DNA of 64,000 nt from Paenibacillus phytorum (GTDB lineage: Bacteria; Bacillota; Bacilli; Paenibacillales; NBRC-103111): contig NZ_WHOA01000072.1 of assembly GCF_013141715.1 (NCBI RefSeq), positions 1 to 64,000 on the forward strand, read 5' to 3'. Every line of letters begins with the position of its first letter. Within the stretch, counting starts at the first letter, position 1. The notes under the pieces were generated by a model. It worked only from the letters and a program-made list of their open reading frames with translations. It was not told where the DNA came from and searched no databases. A program made the translations under genes and the position numbers. Shown piece by piece: positions 61,196 through 64,000 of this stretch.

Positions 61196-61294
61196 AATCA
61201 AGCTCCTTCTATGCTCAAAATAATGGTTATGATCTTAAATAAGAATGGCAAACATACCCATGTAAGTCAATATTCATATTTAGGAAAAAGCCTG

Positions 61295-61323
61295 TTGCCG
61301 ATAAGAAAAAATTCAGTTATGAT
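61295..61323 (+). promoter_or_regulatory. Candidate promoter of nagBA
   Basis: TTGCCG (61295-61300) and TATGAT (61318-61323) are 17 bases apart, about 130 bases before the nagB ATG. The leader between is AT-rich and could hold an operator, but no NagR-type site was convincing. Confidence 0.5.
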
Positions 61324-61453
61324 TGAAATGAGAGTAATTTGTTTTCAAAATGATATTTTTATGCAAAATCCCATCATAATTAATCAAAATAGGTATCACA
61401 TCTTGCAAAAAAACCTATTCGATAACTTATCTATGAAAGTGAGGAAGACGATT

Positions 61454-62182
61454 ATGAATCTTCATATTTTTCAAAATCAACAAGAGCTGAATGAAGCTGG
61501 AGCTGGCATTATTACCTCGCTTGTCCAAATGCAGCCTAAAGCAGTATTGGGGCTAGCCACAGGTGGAACACCTGTAGGCATTTATGAGGAGCTAGTTAAG
61601 GCTTACGATAAAGGACGTGTTAGCTTTAAATCTGTCACTACCTTTAACTTAGATGAATATGTCGGCTTACCGGTAGATCACCCAGAGAGCTATCACGCTT
61701 ATATGCAGCAGCATTTGTTTGCACATATTGACTTACCTGCTGCTGCGGCTCATATCCCCAACGGAAATTCAGCAGATCTAGATGCCGAATGCGAGCGTTA
61801 CAACCAACTTTTGGAAGAAGCAAAGCAGATCGATTTGCAAATTCTCGGCCTTGGACATAACGGGCATATTGGTTTTAATGAACCCGATCATTCCTTGATC
61901 AGCGGTACACACCGCGTAGAATTAAAAGCGGAGACTCGCGAAGCGAATGCACGTTATTTTAACTCCATCGATGAAGTTCCGACGCATGCCTTAACCATGG
62001 GTGTAGGCACCATTTTGAAAGCTAAAACGATCCTGTTGATCGTTCGAGGAGCCGATAAAGCCGAAATCGTACATCGCGCACTTACAGGTCCGATTACAAC
62101 AGAAATTCCGGCAACCCTTTTGCAAACTCACCCACACCTTGTCGTTCTTCTTGATGCTGAGGCAGGGAGGCTTTTTGAATGA
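61454..62182 (+). CDS. nagB: Glucosamine-6-phosphate deaminase
   Basis: This 242-residue enzyme turns glucosamine 6-phosphate into fructose 6-phosphate and ammonia. It has GLATGGTPVGIYEELV near residue 33, FNLDEYVGLP near 65, and the catalytic GLGHNGHIGFNEP near 133. The ATG at 61454, with GAGG upstream, gives the usual family length; the open frame reaches back to 61211 with sequence unlike NagB. It overlaps nagA by 4 bases (ATGA). Confidence 0.96.
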   Translation: MNLHIFQNQQELNEAGAGIITSLVQMQPKAVLGLATGGTPVGIYEELVKAYDKGRVSFKSVTTFNLDEYVGLPVDHPESYHAYMQQHLFAHIDLPAAAAHIPNGNSADLDAECERYNQLLEEAKQIDLQILGLGHNGHIGFNEPDHSLISGTHRVELKAETREANARYFNSIDEVPTHALTMGVGTILKAKTILLIVRGADKAEIVHRALTGPITTEIPATLLQTHPHLVVLLDAEAGRLFE

Positions 62183-63351
62183 GTGAACTTGTGATTTCGG
62201 GGGCTAAAATCGTTACTGAGCAGGGAATCATCGAGCAAGGCATCCTTCATGTGAAGGATGGCTTTATTGCTTTTGTTGGCGATATGTCCCAGTGGGACCC
62301 TTCAGCTGCAGGCTCTACCGCTAGATCAGTCGATGCCCATGGAAGCTGGTTGTTACCAGGATTCATCGATGTTCACGTTCATGGTGGTTACGGCGCCGAT
62401 TTCATGGATGCGAATCCAGAGACACTTGACATTATTACTCGGTATCATGCCTTACACGGCACAACCTCCATGCTAGCTACGACGATGACAGCGACTCGAG
62501 AAGCGATTGATCGGGTGCTTGGTGAAGTAGACCGCTATAAGAGCCAAGAGATGCCATACGCTCAGCTGCTTGGCGTACATCTGGAGGGGCCTTTCATCTC
62601 ACCCAAATGGGCAGGTGCGCAGGATCCGAACCTCATGGTACCGCCTCAGCTCTCTTGGATCGAAGACTGGCACGAGCGCTATCCGCAGCTCATGAAGCAG
62701 TTGACCTTGGCCCCCGAACGCGAGGGGGGCCTTGAGATGATCGCGTGGCTGCGCGATCGTGGCATCGTTGCCGCCTGCGGCCACACCGACGCGACCTATG
62801 CCGACATCCAGTCGGCGGTTCGCGAAGGGCTTTCGCATGCGGTGCACACCTACAACGCGATGAAGCCGCTGCATCATCGCGAACCCGGAACCGTCGGTGC
62901 GATACTCACCGACGAACGCATCAGCGGCGAAGTGATCGCTGATGGGCACCACGTGCACCCAGCAGCGATTCGCCTGCTGGCCATGGTCAAGCAGCCGCAT
63001 GGCTTGCTGCTGATCACGGACGCCATGTCAGCCGCGGGACTCGGCGACGGGCAGTACGAGCTGGGCGGGCAAGCCGTGACCGTACAGTCGGGCGTAGCCC
63101 GGCTGACGGAAGGCGGCGCGCTCGCCGGCAGTACGCTGACGATGATCGAGGCGCTCCGGTTTATGGTGCGCGAGGTCGGTGTCAGCGTCGAAGACGCGAG
63201 CCGCTTCGCAAGCGGCAACCCTGCGAGGCTGCTGCGCCTCGAGACGTCGCACGGCTCGATTGCGCAGGGCAAGCAGGCTGACTTGCTGCTCGTCAGCCCT
63301 GAATTAGAGCTCGAACATGTATGGGTTCGCGGCAAAGAAATTACAGCATAA
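62179..63351 (+). CDS. nagA: N-acetylglucosamine-6-phosphate deacetylase
   Basis: The 390-residue amidohydrolase has the metal motif GFIDVHVHGGYGADFMD near residue 62, the GVHLEGPFISPKWAGA metal Glu near 135, His residues in AACGHTDATY near 197 and AVHTYNAM near 218, and the catalytic Asp in LLITDAMSAAG near 277. It makes glucosamine 6-phosphate for NagB, so the pair feeds aminosugars from the wall or chitin into glycolysis. From about 62640 the gene becomes strongly GC-rich. A terminator follows. Confidence 0.96.
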   Translation: MSELVISGAKIVTEQGIIEQGILHVKDGFIAFVGDMSQWDPSAAGSTARSVDAHGSWLLPGFIDVHVHGGYGADFMDANPETLDIITRYHALHGTTSMLATTMTATREAIDRVLGEVDRYKSQEMPYAQLLGVHLEGPFISPKWAGAQDPNLMVPPQLSWIEDWHERYPQLMKQLTLAPEREGGLEMIAWLRDRGIVAACGHTDATYADIQSAVREGLSHAVHTYNAMKPLHHREPGTVGAILTDERISGEVIADGHHVHPAAIRLLAMVKQPHGLLLITDAMSAAGLGDGQYELGGQAVTVQSGVARLTEGGALAGSTLTMIEALRFMVREVGVSVEDASRFASGNPARLLRLETSHGSIAQGKQADLLLVSPELELEHVWVRGKEITA

Positions 63352-63381
63352 GTTGACTTGACGCACATATTCGTTGATACT

Positions 63382-63420
63382 AGCCCCGACTTCGTTTTAA
63401 TCGCGAAGTCGGGGCTTTTT
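63382..63420 (+). terminator. Terminator of nagBA
   Basis: AGCCCCGACTTCG (63382-63394) pairs perfectly with CGAAGTCGGGGCT (63404-63416), followed by a T run. Confidence 0.92.
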
Positions 63421-63529
63421 GCATCTCACTACTTTGAAGCTCTTGTAAATTTGCAGGAAAGTACCAACTTTTGTCGAAAACCCCTAACACCATACTTGAG
63501 TTTGCACAAGAAAGGGTTTGACGCCTGAT

Positions 63530-64000
63530 ATGATTTATTTGATAAAAATCGCTTACACCCTACTATTCCCTCCTGGAATTATCATACTTCTACTCTTGGC
63601 AATAGCTTTATGGCTGAAGCAAAAAAAAGAGTACCTTGGTACACTTCTTGTGGGTCTAGCTGCACTTCTTCTAGGCGTATCCTCCATGCCTTATTTCGGC
63701 AATACGTTACTAAATTCCATTGAAAGAAGGTACACACCACCAGCTCAAGTGTCCGGCGACGTGCTAGTTCTACTAACTGGAGGCGCAACCTTGGATACTC
63801 CAGACCCTCTTACCAAAGGGGAAGGATATCTGACAGGGAACACGGCCGCGCGTGTATTAACGGTTGCTGAACTATACCGAAGCACAAAGCTCCCCATCCT
63901 TTTATCTGGCGGTCAAGTGTTTCGTGACACGGGCAATGAATCACAGATTGCCAAACGGCACCTTCTCGCGCTTGGTGTACCCGAATCGTCCATTTCCATG
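63530..64000 (+). CDS. YdcF/DUF218-like membrane protein (cut by the window end)
   Basis: From the ATG at 63530 a frame stays open for 157 codons to the window end. It encodes two N-terminal membrane helices (about residues 5-28 and 37-52), then an extracytoplasmic domain with DVLVLLTGGATLDTP near 78 and LPILLSGGQVFRDTGNES near 121. This is the DUF218/YdcF pattern (GG repeats, basic and acidic residues) seen in proteins such as SanA and ElyC, linked to envelope functions. The 3' end is missing. The ribosome site (AAAGGG) is weak and distant. Confidence 0.75.
   Translation, partial: MIYLIKIAYTLLFPPGIIILLLLAIALWLKQKKEYLGTLLVGLAALLLGVSSMPYFGNTLLNSIERRYTPPAQVSGDVLVLLTGGATLDTPDPLTKGEGYLTGNTAARVLTVAELYRSTKLPILLSGGQVFRDTGNESQIAKRHLLALGVPESSISM

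Noticed and set aside
61211-61453. N-terminal extension of NagB by 81 residues
   Set aside because: The ATG at 61454 gives the normal family length and has a ribosome site; a good promoter lies inside the supposed extension.

Overview
The window looks like a chromosomal segment of a spore-forming Bacillota bacterium close to Paenibacillus. This is a judgement from protein character and gene order, not from a search. Support includes sporulation or spore-coat genes (ytvI, ytrH, ytrI, YheC/YheD proteins, a GerPA/GerPF-like protein), strong GGAGG ribosome sites with many TTG and GTG starts, and a backbone order recalling the B. subtilis dnaE-accDA-pyk-fxsA-ytvI-citZ-icd-mdh-phoPR neighbourhood. 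No rRNA, tRNA, CRISPR array or insertion sequence was seen.

Left part (1-21 kb): a Gfo/Idh oxidoreductase diverges from a MerR-methyltransferase fusion. Then come phoR and phoP (order phoR then phoP, with a Pho-box array between them), a class I fumarase, a secreted polysaccharide deacetylase, a YfbR nucleotidase, a small membrane protein and a large secreted protein of unknown function. The TCA block citZ-icd-mdh follows, then convergent ppx and ppk with overlapping 3' ends and promoters sharing the same -35 and -10 hexamers, then ytvI, fxsA and a hotdog thioesterase.

Middle (21.2-38.0 kb): fourteen intact minus-strand genes plus one gene remnant form what looks like a single catabolic operon sitting inside the conserved backbone. 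From promoter to end it encodes an M81/MlrC protein, a class III aminotransferase-like enzyme, the C-terminal remnant of an SMP-30-type lactonase, RidA, an IclR regulator, an SDR, a creatininase-family amidohydrolase, an unrecognised protein, a sugar-type ABC transporter (binding protein and two permeases, no ATPase), a Gfo/Idh oxidoreductase, two beta-helix proteins with twin-arginine-like leaders, and an FAD-dependent oxidoreductase. A 31-bp inverted repeat abuts the only good promoter. I infer uptake and breakdown of a carbohydrate carrying amide or amino groups; the substrate is unknown.

Right backbone (38-52 kb): accD-accA-pyk is a tightly overlapping operon with no pfkA between accA and pyk. 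Then come a small protein, pgpA, dnaE, ytrHI behind a clear sigma-E-type promoter, ytpI, ytoI, a small membrane protein, a nitroreductase, an acyltransferase and a YheA/YlbF-type protein.

Far right (52-64 kb): five tandem YheC/YheD ATP-grasp genes in an alternating long/short pattern, probably for the spore coat. A zinc-type CDF exporter and its ArsR repressor follow, with a well-placed operator, then a GerPA/GerPF-like gene, a HAD phosphatase, nagB-nagA, and the start of a YdcF-like gene cut by the window end. Four genes (deacetylase, dnaE, nitroreductase, nagA) carry conspicuous GC-rich patches towards their 3' ends.
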